From an uncultured Prevotella sp. (GTDB taxonomy: Bacteria > Bacteroidota > Bacteroidia > Bacteroidales > Bacteroidaceae): a DNA stretch of 35,755 nucleotides. The notes under the pieces were generated by a model that was not told the origin of the DNA, ran no database searches, and worked only from the letters and a program-made list of their open reading frames with translations. The stretch is from positions 1 through 35,755 of the forward strand of contig CAJONQ010000026.1 in assembly GCA_905235835.1 (NCBI GenBank). Direction: 5' to 3'. A program made the translations under genes and the position numbers. Of this stretch, positions 15,469 through 23,707 are shown piece after piece; the stretch's first letter is position 1; every line of letters starts with the position of its first letter.

Positions 15469-16609
15469 GAGCTTGCGCCGTTTTCACCCTTGGGTGTTCT
15501 CCGGGGCTATCCAGCGGATGGACGATGGTGTCGAGGAAGGCGAGTTGGTACGTGTCGTCACTTTTGAGGGCGATTTCATCGCTGTCGGACATTATCAGCA
15601 AGGTTCTATTGCTGTCCGTGTACTGACTTTCTCTGACGTGGAAATCGACCGTGCGTTCTGGTATTCCCGTCTGCAGTCGGCATTACAGATGCGCCTTGCC
15701 ATCGGTATTGCCGATAACCCACAGAACAACACCTACCGCCTGGTGCATGGCGAGGGTGATCACCTCCCGGGCTTGATTATTGATGTCTATGGACAGACGG
15801 CGGTGATGCAAGCCCATTCCATCGGTATGCACCTGATGCGTAAGGAGATAGCGAAGGTACTTGTCGAGGTGATGGATTCGCGTATTTCACATATTTATTA
15901 TAAGAGTGAGACGACACTTCCCTTCATGACGGAGGACGATATGAACGGTTTCCTGTATGGAGGCAGTGACGATAATATCGCACTGGAGAACGGACTGAAG
16001 TTCCGTGTCGACTGGCTCAGAGGACAGAAGACGGGCTTTTTCGTGGACCAGCGGGAGAACCGATCGCTATTGGAGCGATACGCCAAAGGGAAGCGGGTGC
16101 TGAATATGTTCTGCTATACGGGTGGCTTCTCCTTCTATGCCATGCGTGGCGGTGCGGAACTGGTACACTCCGTTGACAGCTCGGCAAAGGCGATAGCACT
16201 GACCAAAGAGAATGTGTCATTGAACTTCCCGGGTGATGCCCGCCATGAAGCCTATTGTGAGGATGCCTTTAAGTATTTGGAGAAGGCAGGCTCAGACTAT
16301 AGCCTCATCATCCTTGATCCTCCGGCATTTGCCAAGCATCGTGGTGCCTTGCATAATGCGCTGAAAGGCTATACCCGATTGAACCAGAAGGCTTTTGAGA
16401 AGATAGAGAAGGGTGGCATCCTCTTCACGTTCTCCTGTTCGCAAGTGGTCACGAAGGACCATTTCCGCAATGCGGTATTCACGGCGGCGGCACTTGCCAA
16501 GCGTAAGGTGCGCATCCTGCACCAGCTGCATCAGCCAGCCGATCATCCTATTAATATCTACCATCCGGAAGGCGAATATCTGAAAGGATTAGTGCTCTAT
16601 GTTGAGTAA
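15428..16609 (+). CDS. RlmI-like class I SAM-dependent rRNA methyltransferase
   Basis: The 393-residue product matches the RlmI/YccW layout: an N-terminal PUA RNA-binding domain (KDESLRRFHPWVFSGAI onward, about 10-75), a middle EEHEE-like domain, and a C-terminal Rossmann methyltransferase with RVLNMFCYTGGFSFYAMRGG (near 222) and the catalytic-region motif LIILDPPAFAKHRG (near 293). E. coli RlmI makes m5C1962 in 23S rRNA, and a conserved Cys is present near the end in TFSCSQVV, as expected for m5C enzymes. The exact target base is not certain. The start (two in-frame ATGs, 15428 and 15431) overlaps the exonuclease by about 40 bp, and the end overlaps tilS by 11 bp. Confidence 0.85.
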   Translation: MMYKQIQLRKGKDESLRRFHPWVFSGAIQRMDDGVEEGELVRVVTFEGDFIAVGHYQQGSIAVRVLTFSDVEIDRAFWYSRLQSALQMRLAIGIADNPQNNTYRLVHGEGDHLPGLIIDVYGQTAVMQAHSIGMHLMRKEIAKVLVEVMDSRISHIYYKSETTLPFMTEDDMNGFLYGGSDDNIALENGLKFRVDWLRGQKTGFFVDQRENRSLLERYAKGKRVLNMFCYTGGFSFYAMRGGAELVHSVDSSAKAIALTKENVSLNFPGDARHEAYCEDAFKYLEKAGSDYSLIILDPPAFAKHRGALHNALKGYTRLNQKAFEKIEKGGILFTFSCSQVVTKDHFRNAVFTAAALAKRKVRILHQLHQPADHPINIYHPEGEYLKGLVLYVE

Positions 16610-17882
16610 AGTAAAAGATTACATTAAAAAGTATAAGCTTCTTGATATCAACGAGTTATATCTTGTTGCGTTAAGTGGTGGTGCTGACAGCGTCGCCTTG
16701 TTGCTATTACTCGATGAAATGGGCTATAAAATCCATGCTATTCATTGTAATTTCCATCTTCGTGGGGAGGAGTCGGATAGGGATGAGCGGTTCTGCGAAC
16801 GGCTCTGTCTGCAGAAAAGTGTCCCATTCCATCGCATTCATTTCGATACGCTGATGTATGCCGAAACACATAAGGTGAGCGTTGAAATGGCAGCTCGTGA
16901 GCTGCGATACCGTTATTTTGAGCAATTAAGAGCCGATATTGGAGCTGCAGGTGTCTGCGTTGCCCACCACCGTGACGACACCGTGGAAACAGTCTTGCTG
17001 AATCTTGTACGTGGTACTGGCTTGCGGGGGCTGACAGGTATCCACCCCCGAAACGGCAATGTCCTCCGTCCCTTGCTGTGTGTGTCACGGCAGGAGATTG
17101 AAGCCTATCTGAAAACAAAGGGTCAGGACTATGTGACGGACTCCACCAATCTGGAGGCGGATGTGCAGCGTAACATGATCCGCTTAAAGGTGTTGCCGTT
17201 GCTGAAAGACTTGAATCCCGCCGTTTCGGAGAATATACAGCGGACAGCAGAAAACCTGTTGGAGGCGCAACAGGTAATAGATGCGGTTGTGAGCCATTTT
17301 AATGGTGTTAAAGAATTAGAACTAAATGAGTTGACAAAATACGGTTCAAGTGAATATGTAATACACCAATGGGCAAAACAATACGGTTTCAACGGCGCAC
17401 AAGTAAGGCAGATCATGGGGGCGGAGACGGGGCGTGTCTTCTCTTCTCCAGAGGGGTATGACTTGTTGGTAGACCGTGGCAGACTACTCGTCGAGCCCTC
17501 GTTAAAACCGATGAAACCGTTGAGGATTCCAGAAGAAGGGACCTATGTGCTGGACGACCAGTTGAGACTCTCGGTGAAGAAAGAGCCTGTTTGGATATCA
17601 AAAGATGCAGCCATCGCCACTATAGATGCTTCTAAGGTGCGCTTTCCCCTGACTGTCAGACGAGTGGAGGAAGGTGATGTGATGCAACCCTACGGTATGG
17701 AGGGACGGAAACTGTTGAGCGACCTGATGACCGACCGTAAGATGACATTATTTGAGAAACGTCGTCAGTTGGTGGCTACAGATGCGGATCATCAGGTTGT
17801 CTGGCTCGTTGGCATCCGTACAGATCACCGTTATCGGGTCTCTGATTCCACGACGGAAGTACTGTCTCTTTATACTAATTAG
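16599..17882 (+). CDS. tilS: tRNA(Ile)-lysidine synthetase
   Basis: TilS attaches lysine to cytidine 34 of the tRNA-Ile with CAU anticodon, so that it reads AUA and is charged with isoleucine. The 427-residue protein has the PP-loop SGGADSVALL at residues 26-35. It is followed by AIHCNFHLRGEESDRDERFC and by VAHHRDDTVETVLLNLVRGTGLRGLTGI, all typical of the catalytic domain. Two C-terminal domains follow (from about 230 and 340; FPLTVRRVEEGDVMQPYGM). It overlaps the preceding methyltransferase by 11 bp and is the last gene before a large palindrome. The next gene on the same strand is ileS, which charges the product of this reaction. Confidence 0.95.
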   Translation: MLSKVKDYIKKYKLLDINELYLVALSGGADSVALLLLLDEMGYKIHAIHCNFHLRGEESDRDERFCERLCLQKSVPFHRIHFDTLMYAETHKVSVEMAARELRYRYFEQLRADIGAAGVCVAHHRDDTVETVLLNLVRGTGLRGLTGIHPRNGNVLRPLLCVSRQEIEAYLKTKGQDYVTDSTNLEADVQRNMIRLKVLPLLKDLNPAVSENIQRTAENLLEAQQVIDAVVSHFNGVKELELNELTKYGSSEYVIHQWAKQYGFNGAQVRQIMGAETGRVFSSPEGYDLLVDRGRLLVEPSLKPMKPLRIPEEGTYVLDDQLRLSVKKEPVWISKDAAIATIDASKVRFPLTVRRVEEGDVMQPYGMEGRKLLSDLMTDRKMTLFEKRRQLVATDADHQVVWLVGIRTDHRYRVSDSTTEVLSLYTN

Positions 17883-17909
17883 CTATGCTAATTAGTAGTA
17901 TAATGGCAT

Positions 17910-18051
17910 TGACGGATTGTCGGATGGCGGATGGTTTTTGAGACTTTCACGTGTGCGCGTGCAGGAACTCGAAAATTCAGCTCTTTTTCAGAGTTCCTGC
18001 GCGTGCGTATAATAGACTTTATAAAATTATCCGTCATCCGTCAATCCGTCA
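17910..18051. repeat. 142-nt imperfect palindrome (long hairpin)
   Basis: Outer arms 17910-17931 and 18030-18051 (22 nt, two mismatches, core TGACGGATTG/CAATCCGTCA) are extended by seven more pairs. Inner arms 17951-17970 and 17991-18010 pair over 20 positions, ten of them perfect (GCAGGAACTC with GAGTTCCTGC), the rest including G-U pairs. The loop is 17971-17990. It may terminate tilS transcripts or be a small non-autonomous repeat element. Confidence 0.75.
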
Positions 18052-18060
18052 TAGTTAACA

Positions 18061-18170
18061 GGCGGTACATCCTCCCCTTGAAGGCGGCACATCCTCCCCT
18101 TGAAGGCGGCACATCCTCCCCTCGAAGGCGGCACATCCTCCCCTCGAAGGCGGTACCTTCGTGGGTCGAA
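18061..18170. repeat. 22-bp tandem direct repeat, four copies plus a degenerate fifth
   Basis: Units start at 18061, 18083, 18105 and 18127, each GGCGG(T/C)ACATCCTCCCC followed by (T/C)(T/C)GAA-like ends; 18149-18170 keeps only the GGCGGTAC start and TCGAA end. There are no spacers between units. Confidence 0.9.
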
Positions 18171-18210
18171 ACCTTAGGCTTCTTAATTTTTACATTAATA
18201 TATCAAAAGA

Positions 18211-18242
18211 TTTGGGTATTTCATTTTTTATTTGTAACTTTG
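18211..18242 (+). promoter_or_regulatory. Promoter of ileS
   Basis: TTTG (18211-18214), 20-bp spacer, TAACTTTG (18235-18242) followed by CGCA. The leader to the ATG at 18295 is about 45 nt, A/G-rich and free of evident structure such as a T-box. Confidence 0.8.
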
Positions 18243-18294
18243 CGCATTAAAATAAAAAAGTAAGGAAAAAGTAAAGAAAAAATAAGATAAATTT

Positions 18295-21210
18295 ATGGGA
18301 AAGAGATTCGCCGAGCACGGCGGTTTAAACTTGACGCAGGTAAACAATGACGTCCTGCAGATGTGGAAGGAGAAGAATGTGTTCCTTCGCTCTATAGAGG
18401 AGCGTGAGGGTTGTCCTCAGTTTGTGTTCTTTGAGGGACCTCCCTCTGCAAACGGTCATCCCGGTATTCACCATGTACTGGCACGTTCTATCAAGGATAC
18501 TTTCAACCGTTATAAGACCATGCGTGGCTATCAGGTACACCGCAAGGCAGGTTGGGACACCCACGGACTCCCTGTAGAGCTGGGTGTGGAGAAAGAGCTT
18601 GGTATTACGAAGGCGGATATCGACAACAAGGAGTCAGAGCGTTATATCTCTACTGAGGATTACAACCTCAAGTGTCGTGAGAATGTGATGATGTACACTG
18701 CCGAATGGCGTGAGCTGACAGAGAAGATGGGTTATTTCGTAGACCTGGATCATCCTTATATCACCTATGACAACAAGTATATTGAGACCCTCTGGTGGTT
18801 GCTGAAACAGTTCTATCAGAAAGGACTGCTCTATAAGGGCTATACCATCCAGCCGTATTCTCCCGCCGCAGGTACTGGTCTTTCTTCCCACGAGCTCAAC
18901 CAGCCCGGTTGCTACCGTGACGTGAAGGACACCACCTGTACGGCACAGTTTAAGATGAAGAATCCGAAACCCGAGATGACGGAGTGGGGAACCCCTTATT
19001 TCCTCGCATGGACGACCACACCGTGGACCCTTGCCGCCAACTCCGCACTCTGTGTCGGTCCGAAGATTGACTATGTCGCCGTACAGACCTATAATCCTTA
19101 TACCGCAGAGCCTATCACCATCGTGATGGCAGAGGCACGTCTGAACGCCTATTTCAAGGAAGAGGGTAAGGATGGTGACCTGAATGCCTATAAGGCTGGC
19201 GACAAGGTGATTCCTTGGAAGATTGTCGGTCATTACAAAGGTACGGATCTCGTCGGCATGGAGTATGAGCAGCTGATGCCTGCCATCAAACCGATGGGTG
19301 ATGCCTTCAAGGTGATTCCTGGTGATTATGTGACGACCGACGATGGTGCCGGTATCGTGCATATCGCTCCTAACTTCGGTGCTGACGATGCCTTTGTGGC
19401 AAAGAAAGCAGGCATCTGTCCCATCGTGCTGATCGACAAGAAGGGTGCCGAGCGCCCCGTAGTAGACCTGCAAGGTAAATACTTTGTCGTAGAGGACCTT
19501 GAGCCTGACTTCGTGAAGAGCTACGTGAATGTCGACGAGTGGAACAAGTTCGCAGGACGTTATGTGAAGAATGCTTATGACGAGACGCTGACCGATAAGG
19601 ACGAGACCCTGGATATCTCTATCTGTATGGACTTGAAGGCTCAGAATAAGGTATTCAAGATCGAGAAGCATGTGCATAACTATCCTCACTGCTGGCGTAC
19701 TGACAAGCCCGTGCTCTATTATCCGTTGGATTCGTGGTTTATCAAGAGTACCGCCAAGAAAGAGCGCATGAGTGAGTTGAACAAGACCATTAACTGGCAA
19801 CCAGAGTCAACAGGAACAGGACGTTTCGGTAACTGGCTGGACAACCTGAATGACTGGAACCTGTCACGTAGCCGTTTCTGGGGTACTCCACTGCCTATCT
19901 GGCGCTCAGAGGAGGGTGAGGAGATCTGCATCGGCAGCATCGAGGAGCTTTATAACGAGATAGAGAAAGCGGTGGAAGCAGGTGTGATGTCGTCTAATCC
20001 TTTGAAGGACAAGGGGTTTGTGCCTGGTGACATGTCACAGGAGAACTACGATAAGATAGACCTCCATCGTCCTTACGTCGACTATATCTTCCTTGTCTCT
20101 CCGACAGGAAAGAAAATGAAGCGTGAGAGTGACCTGATTGACGTGTGGTTTGACTCAGGCTCTATGCCGTACGCCCAGATTCACTATCCTTTCGAGAACC
20201 GTGACGCTATCGATAAAAACAAGGCGTTCCCCGCAGACTTCATCAATGAGGGTGTGGACCAGACCCGTGGATGGTTCTTTACCCTGCATGCCATCGCTAC
20301 GATGATCTTCGACTCTGTAGCCTTTAAGAATGTCATCTCTTCCGGTCTCGTACTGGATGCCAAAGGTAATAAGATGTCCAAGCATGTCGGTAATGTGGTG
20401 AACCCGTTTGAGATGATTGAGAAATACGGCTCTGATGCTGTCCGTCTGTATATGATGACGAACTCTGAGCCATGGGACAACCTGAAATTCGACCCGGAGG
20501 GTGTGGACGAGATACGTCGTAAGTTCTTCGGAACTCTGTATAATACCTATTCCTTCTTTGCGCTGTATGCGAATGTGGACGGCTTTGAGCCGTCTGCCGC
20601 TGTGGCACTGCAGCAGACAGAACGTCCGGAGATTGACCGCTGGATACTGTCGTCACTGAACACCTTGGTGAAGAAGGTGACTACAGAGTTGGAGAATTAC
20701 GACCCGACACGTGCTGGCAGACTGATTGACACCTTTGTCAATGACGACCTGAGTAACTGGTATGTCCGCCTGAACCGTAAACGTTTCTGGGGTAAGGAGA
20801 TGAGTGATGACAAGCGTTCTGCTTACGACACGCTGTACACTTGCCTGCTGACCGTCTCGAAACTGTTAGCCCCATTCGCACCATTCTATGCCGACCAGCT
20901 CTATCGTGACTTAGGCGGTGAGAAAGACAGTGTTCATCTGGATGCGTTCCCCGTTGTCGACGACTCGATGATCGACCAGGACCTGGAGGCTCGTATGGAG
21001 ATGGCACAGAAGATCACGTCCATGGTACTCGCCCTGCGCCGTAAGGTGAATATCAAGGTGCGCCAGCCGCTGCAGGCGATTATGATTCCTGCGACAGACG
21101 AGCAGAAACGTCATATTGAGGCTGTGAAGGACCTGATCATGAACGAGGTGAATGTGAAGGATGAAATTCGTGGAGGGTGCCGGTATTCTGGTGAAGAAAG
21201 TGAAGTGTAA
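18295..21210 (+). CDS. ileS: Isoleucyl-tRNA synthetase, N-terminal part up to a frameshift
   Basis: IleRS charges tRNA-Ile with isoleucine. This frame covers residues 1-955 of what should be about 1140. The class I HIGH-like site is NGHPGIHH (53-60) after FFEGPPSA. WTTTPWTL, part of the editing domain region, lies near 240. KMSKH (about 693-697, in place of KMSKS) is the second ATP-binding site. The anticodon-binding helices begin with DRWILSSLNTL. At base 21160 the native frame is lost: residues 956-971 (DEIRGGCRYSGEESEV) are out of frame and end at TAA 21208-21210. The continuation is in the next frame (21161-21715). A two-base deletion, GAGATG to GATG, would explain it. It could be a real mutation or a sequence error; loss of an essential enzyme is unlikely without a second copy. 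Confidence 0.93.
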   Translation: MGKRFAEHGGLNLTQVNNDVLQMWKEKNVFLRSIEEREGCPQFVFFEGPPSANGHPGIHHVLARSIKDTFNRYKTMRGYQVHRKAGWDTHGLPVELGVEKELGITKADIDNKESERYISTEDYNLKCRENVMMYTAEWRELTEKMGYFVDLDHPYITYDNKYIETLWWLLKQFYQKGLLYKGYTIQPYSPAAGTGLSSHELNQPGCYRDVKDTTCTAQFKMKNPKPEMTEWGTPYFLAWTTTPWTLAANSALCVGPKIDYVAVQTYNPYTAEPITIVMAEARLNAYFKEEGKDGDLNAYKAGDKVIPWKIVGHYKGTDLVGMEYEQLMPAIKPMGDAFKVIPGDYVTTDDGAGIVHIAPNFGADDAFVAKKAGICPIVLIDKKGAERPVVDLQGKYFVVEDLEPDFVKSYVNVDEWNKFAGRYVKNAYDETLTDKDETLDISICMDLKAQNKVFKIEKHVHNYPHCWRTDKPVLYYPLDSWFIKSTAKKERMSELNKTINWQPESTGTGRFGNWLDNLNDWNLSRSRFWGTPLPIWRSEEGEEICIGSIEELYNEIEKAVEAGVMSSNPLKDKGFVPGDMSQENYDKIDLHRPYVDYIFLVSPTGKKMKRESDLIDVWFDSGSMPYAQIHYPFENRDAIDKNKAFPADFINEGVDQTRGWFFTLHAIATMIFDSVAFKNVISSGLVLDAKGNKMSKHVGNVVNPFEMIEKYGSDAVRLYMMTNSEPWDNLKFDPEGVDEIRRKFFGTLYNTYSFFALYANVDGFEPSAAVALQQTERPEIDRWILSSLNTLVKKVTTELENYDPTRAGRLIDTFVNDDLSNWYVRLNRKRFWGKEMSDDKRSAYDTLYTCLLTVSKLLAPFAPFYADQLYRDLGGEKDSVHLDAFPVVDDSMIDQDLEARMEMAQKITSMVLALRRKVNIKVRQPLQAIMIPATDEQKRHIEAVKDLIMNEVNVKDEIRGGCRYSGEESEV

Positions 21211-21715
21211 CTTTCGTACGATGGGTAAGAAGTTCGGCAAGCTGATGAAGAGTGTTGCCGCAGCTGTCGATGCCCTGAGTCAGGAGCAGATCGCTGAGTT
21301 GGAAGCCAATGGCAAACTCGCTGTCGTTCCTGTGGGTACTACGGATTCTATAGAAATCCTCACCGAGGATGTGGAGATTATCAGCGAGGATATCCCCGGA
21401 TGGCTGGTGTCTAACGAGGGCAGCCTGACCGTCGCCCTTGAGGTGGAACTCACAGAGGAACTGAAGCAAGAGGGTTTGTCGCGTGAGATTATCAACCGTG
21501 TCCAGAATATCCGTAAGGACAGCGGTCTGGAGATTACCGACCGCATCCATATCACGTTCGCCCCGAATGAGGAGATAGAGAAAGCCGTGAAAGGATATGG
21601 TGACTATATCAAGACGCAAGTGCTTGCCGATGACATCACGATAGCTCCTAATGAGGGTGTGGAAGTCGAGTTTGATGACTTTAAACTGAATATCCAAATA
21701 ACTAAATCTAAATGA
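21161..21715 (+). CDS. ileS: Isoleucyl-tRNA synthetase, C-terminal fragment after the frameshift
   Basis: The 184 residues beginning MKFVEGAGILVKKVK continue the C-terminal domain of Bacteroidetes IleRS, with GKKFGKLMKSVAAAV, LTEELKQEGLSREIINRVQ and IRKDSGLEITDRI, the last a common core of class I synthetase C-termini. The ATG at 21161 is an internal methionine of the original gene and not a true start. Restoring two bases just before it would give one protein of about 1140 residues, the normal length. The stop overlaps the first of two possible starts of the DksA-like gene. Confidence 0.88.
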   Translation: MKFVEGAGILVKKVKCNFRTMGKKFGKLMKSVAAAVDALSQEQIAELEANGKLAVVPVGTTDSIEILTEDVEIISEDIPGWLVSNEGSLTVALEVELTEELKQEGLSREIINRVQNIRKDSGLEITDRIHITFAPNEEIEKAVKGYGDYIKTQVLADDITIAPNEGVEVEFDDFKLNIQITKSK

Positions 21716-21717
21716 TT

Positions 21718-22098
21718 ATGGCAGACAAGACACGTTATTCTGATGAGGAGCTGGAAGAGTTCCGTCAGATTATCAATGAGAAGCTGGCACTCGCTAAGCG
21801 TGACTACGACCAGATGATGAATGTGTTGATGAATAAAGACTCTAACGATGTGGATGACACATCTCCTACATATAAGGCTTTGGAGGAGGGTAGTGTGACC
21901 CAGTCGAAAGAGGAGTTGATACAGATGGCTTCTCGCCAGCAGAAATTCATTCAGGGACTGAAGGCTGCCTTGGTACGTATCGAGAACAAGACGTATGGTA
22001 TCGACCGCATCACGGGTAAGCTGATTCCGAAAGAGCGTCTGCGTGCTGTTCCCCATGCTACTCTGAGCGTGGAGTCAAAGATGGCAGGCAAGAAATAA
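21718..22098 (+). CDS. DksA/TraR-like regulator without zinc-finger cysteines
   Basis: A 126-residue protein of the DksA/TraR fold, which in other bacteria enters the RNA polymerase secondary channel and works with ppGpp. Residues 10-90 are a long helical, probably coiled-coil, region with an acidic turn DSNDVDD (41-47) at the tip. The C-terminal globular part reads YGIDRITGKLIPKERLRA followed by ATLSVESK. At the four places where DksA has zinc-binding cysteines, this protein has Asp96, Thr99, Ser117 and Ser120, and it contains no Cys at all. The ATG at 21718 (MADKTRY) was preferred over 21712, which overlaps the ileS stop. lspA begins right after its stop. Confidence 0.85.
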   Translation: MADKTRYSDEELEEFRQIINEKLALAKRDYDQMMNVLMNKDSNDVDDTSPTYKALEEGSVTQSKEELIQMASRQQKFIQGLKAALVRIENKTYGIDRITGKLIPKERLRAVPHATLSVESKMAGKK

Positions 22099-22752
22099 AT
22101 GAAAGATCAGAATATCGCTAAACGCGGATGGATTGCTGTTGCAATAGTAATGGCAATCCTGATTATCGACCAGGTAATTAAGATTTGGGTGAAGACGAAT
22201 ATGACGCTTCATGAGCAAATCGATGTATTCTCCTGGTTTAAGATATTGTTTATTGAGAATAACGGAATGGCGTATGGTATGGAGCTTGGCTCTAAGCTCG
22301 TGCTCTCCCTCTTCCGTATCGTTGCCGTCGCTATTCTGGGTTGGTATATTGCCTATACGGTGAAACGACAGGTACGCTTTGGCTATATCGTTTGTCTGGC
22401 GATGGTGATGGCTGGCGCCGCCGGTAACATCTTTGACTCGATGTTCTACGGACTGATCTTTAATGCGTCGTCAGAGTTCTACACGTCCTATTTCGTTCCT
22501 TTTGGTACGGGCTATGCCCCCTTCTTGATGGGTAAGGTGGTGGATATGTTCTACTTCCCGTTGATTGTCACCACGTGGCCTGACTGGGTACCGATGGTGG
22601 GTGGAAATCAGTTTGTGTTCTTTAGTCCCATCTTCAATTTTGCCGATTCCTCCATCTCCGTGGGTGTCGTACTCTTGTTGCTGTTCTACCGTAAGGAGAT
22701 CAGTGAGATAGAACTGTCATTCAAGAAAAAGAAGAAAGCTGATGAGGAGTAG
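22099..22752 (+). CDS. lspA: Lipoprotein signal peptidase II
   Basis: LspA is an inner-membrane aspartyl protease that removes signal peptides from prolipoproteins after lipid attachment. The 217-residue protein has four hydrophobic segments. Motifs are ILIIDQVIKIW (20-30), ENNGMAYG (53-60), AGAAGNIFD with catalytic Asp113, and FNFADSSISVGV with catalytic Asp183. It is about 50 residues longer than E. coli LspA, mainly from the loop between the two catalytic Asp residues, a feature I know from Bacteroidetes homologues. It starts directly after the DksA-like stop and overlaps the next gene, which encodes a lipoprotein, by 11 bp. The C-terminus is a lysine-rich tail. Confidence 0.95.
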   Translation: MKDQNIAKRGWIAVAIVMAILIIDQVIKIWVKTNMTLHEQIDVFSWFKILFIENNGMAYGMELGSKLVLSLFRIVAVAILGWYIAYTVKRQVRFGYIVCLAMVMAGAAGNIFDSMFYGLIFNASSEFYTSYFVPFGTGYAPFLMGKVVDMFYFPLIVTTWPDWVPMVGGNQFVFFSPIFNFADSSISVGVVLLLLFYRKEISEIELSFKKKKKADEE

Positions 22753-23707
22753 TCTCGCCATAGTGTTCATCGTACTTGCCATGATAGGTTGTAAACCTTC
22801 TGTGCCATCTGAGTATATCCAGCCAGGTGATTTAGAGGATATTCTTTATGACTATCATGTTGCTCAGGCGATGGCTAATGAGACACCTCAAAAAGACGGC
22901 AGGGAGAATGGCTATCATAAGAACGCCTATTTCCAGTCTGTCCTGAGGAAATATGATGTGTCGGAGGCGGAATTTGACTCCTCTTTGGTCTATTACTATT
23001 CACATGCTGACCGCTTGAAGAAAATCTATGAGCAAGTGAAGGAGCGTCTGAATGATGATGCAAAGGCTTTGGGCGCATCGGTAGGTGATATCAATAAGTA
23101 CTCAGCTTACAGTACGACAGGTGATACGGCTAATGTATGGCAGAATGAGACAGACCTGTTGCTGACACCGCTACCGACCTCTAACCGTTATGATATCTAT
23201 GTGAAAGCTGACACTTCCTATTATAAGGGGGACACCTTCATGTTCCAGTTTATGTCTGACTTCATCTATCAGAGCGGTTCAAGGGATGCGGTCGTTTGTT
23301 TAGTAGCTAAGTATGAGAACGACAGTACCACTCAGACCATCAGTCATGTGTCTATGACAGGACAGACCCAGGTGCGTGTTCCCCAGAACCGTGAGGGAAC
23401 ACTCAAGGAATTGAGGGGATTTATTTACCTGAGCAATAACGATCGCAATAGTGACATCCGTAAGATGTTGTTTATTAGTCAGATACAATTGATTCGTTTC
23501 CATTCTAAAGAGAAAAATAATGAAGCCAAGTCAAGCGTCTCAACACCGGCAGATAGCCTGTCTGGAGCTCCTAACGCCTCAAGGAACAATACTGACACGA
23601 TACGTCGTGGAACTCTCCAACGGGATAGTGGAAAGGTATTACCCCTTAGAAAAGGAACTCCCTTTCACCGAATGGACCAGCAACCGCTTAAAGTTAATAG
23701 AAAATAA
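22742..23707 (+). CDS. DUF4296 domain lipoprotein
   Basis: A 321-residue predicted lipoprotein: MRSSLAIVFIVLAMIGC is a type II signal with the lipobox ending at Cys17, a substrate for the LspA encoded just upstream. Residues about 22-105 match DUF4296: PSEYIQPGDLEDILYDYHVA, YFQSVLRKYDVSEAEFDSSL and a helical SHADRLKKIYEQVKERL. The second half (about 130-260) is predicted to be beta-rich and ends near QIQLIRFH. The last 60 residues are polar, low in hydrophobics, and probably disordered; they coincide with the overlapping gene at 23520. No function is known. Start overlaps lspA by 11 bp. Confidence 0.85.
   Translation: MRSSLAIVFIVLAMIGCKPSVPSEYIQPGDLEDILYDYHVAQAMANETPQKDGRENGYHKNAYFQSVLRKYDVSEAEFDSSLVYYYSHADRLKKIYEQVKERLNDDAKALGASVGDINKYSAYSTTGDTANVWQNETDLLLTPLPTSNRYDIYVKADTSYYKGDTFMFQFMSDFIYQSGSRDAVVCLVAKYENDSTTQTISHVSMTGQTQVRVPQNREGTLKELRGFIYLSNNDRNSDIRKMLFISQIQLIRFHSKEKNNEAKSSVSTPADSLSGAPNASRNNTDTIRRGTLQRDSGKVLPLRKGTPFHRMDQQPLKVNRK

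Larger units (their letters stand above)
17883..18294. other. Repeat-bearing intergenic region before ileS
   Basis: No credible gene. It contains a 142-nt imperfect palindrome (17910-18051), a 22-bp tandem array (18061-18170), the ileS promoter (18211-18242) and an A-rich leader. Confidence 0.75.

Noticed and set aside
18061..18170. Possible CRISPR array
   Set aside because: The units are contiguous with no unique spacers and no cas genes are nearby.
17931..18263. A 110-residue plus-strand frame before ileS
   Set aside because: It starts inside the large palindrome, reads through the tandem array and covers the ileS promoter.
18243..18294. T-box or other riboswitch in the ileS leader
   Set aside because: The leader is only about 45 nt, A/G-rich and unstructured; no T-box core sequence seen.
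18634..19800. A 388-residue minus-strand frame opposite ileS
   Set aside because: Long only because of the codon composition of ileS on the other strand; no recognisable motif, and ileS is clearly the real gene there.
21151..21210. Programmed ribosomal frameshifting in ileS
   Set aside because: No slippery heptamer or following stem is evident at the junction, and IleRS is not known to use it; a two-base deletion or sequence error is simpler.
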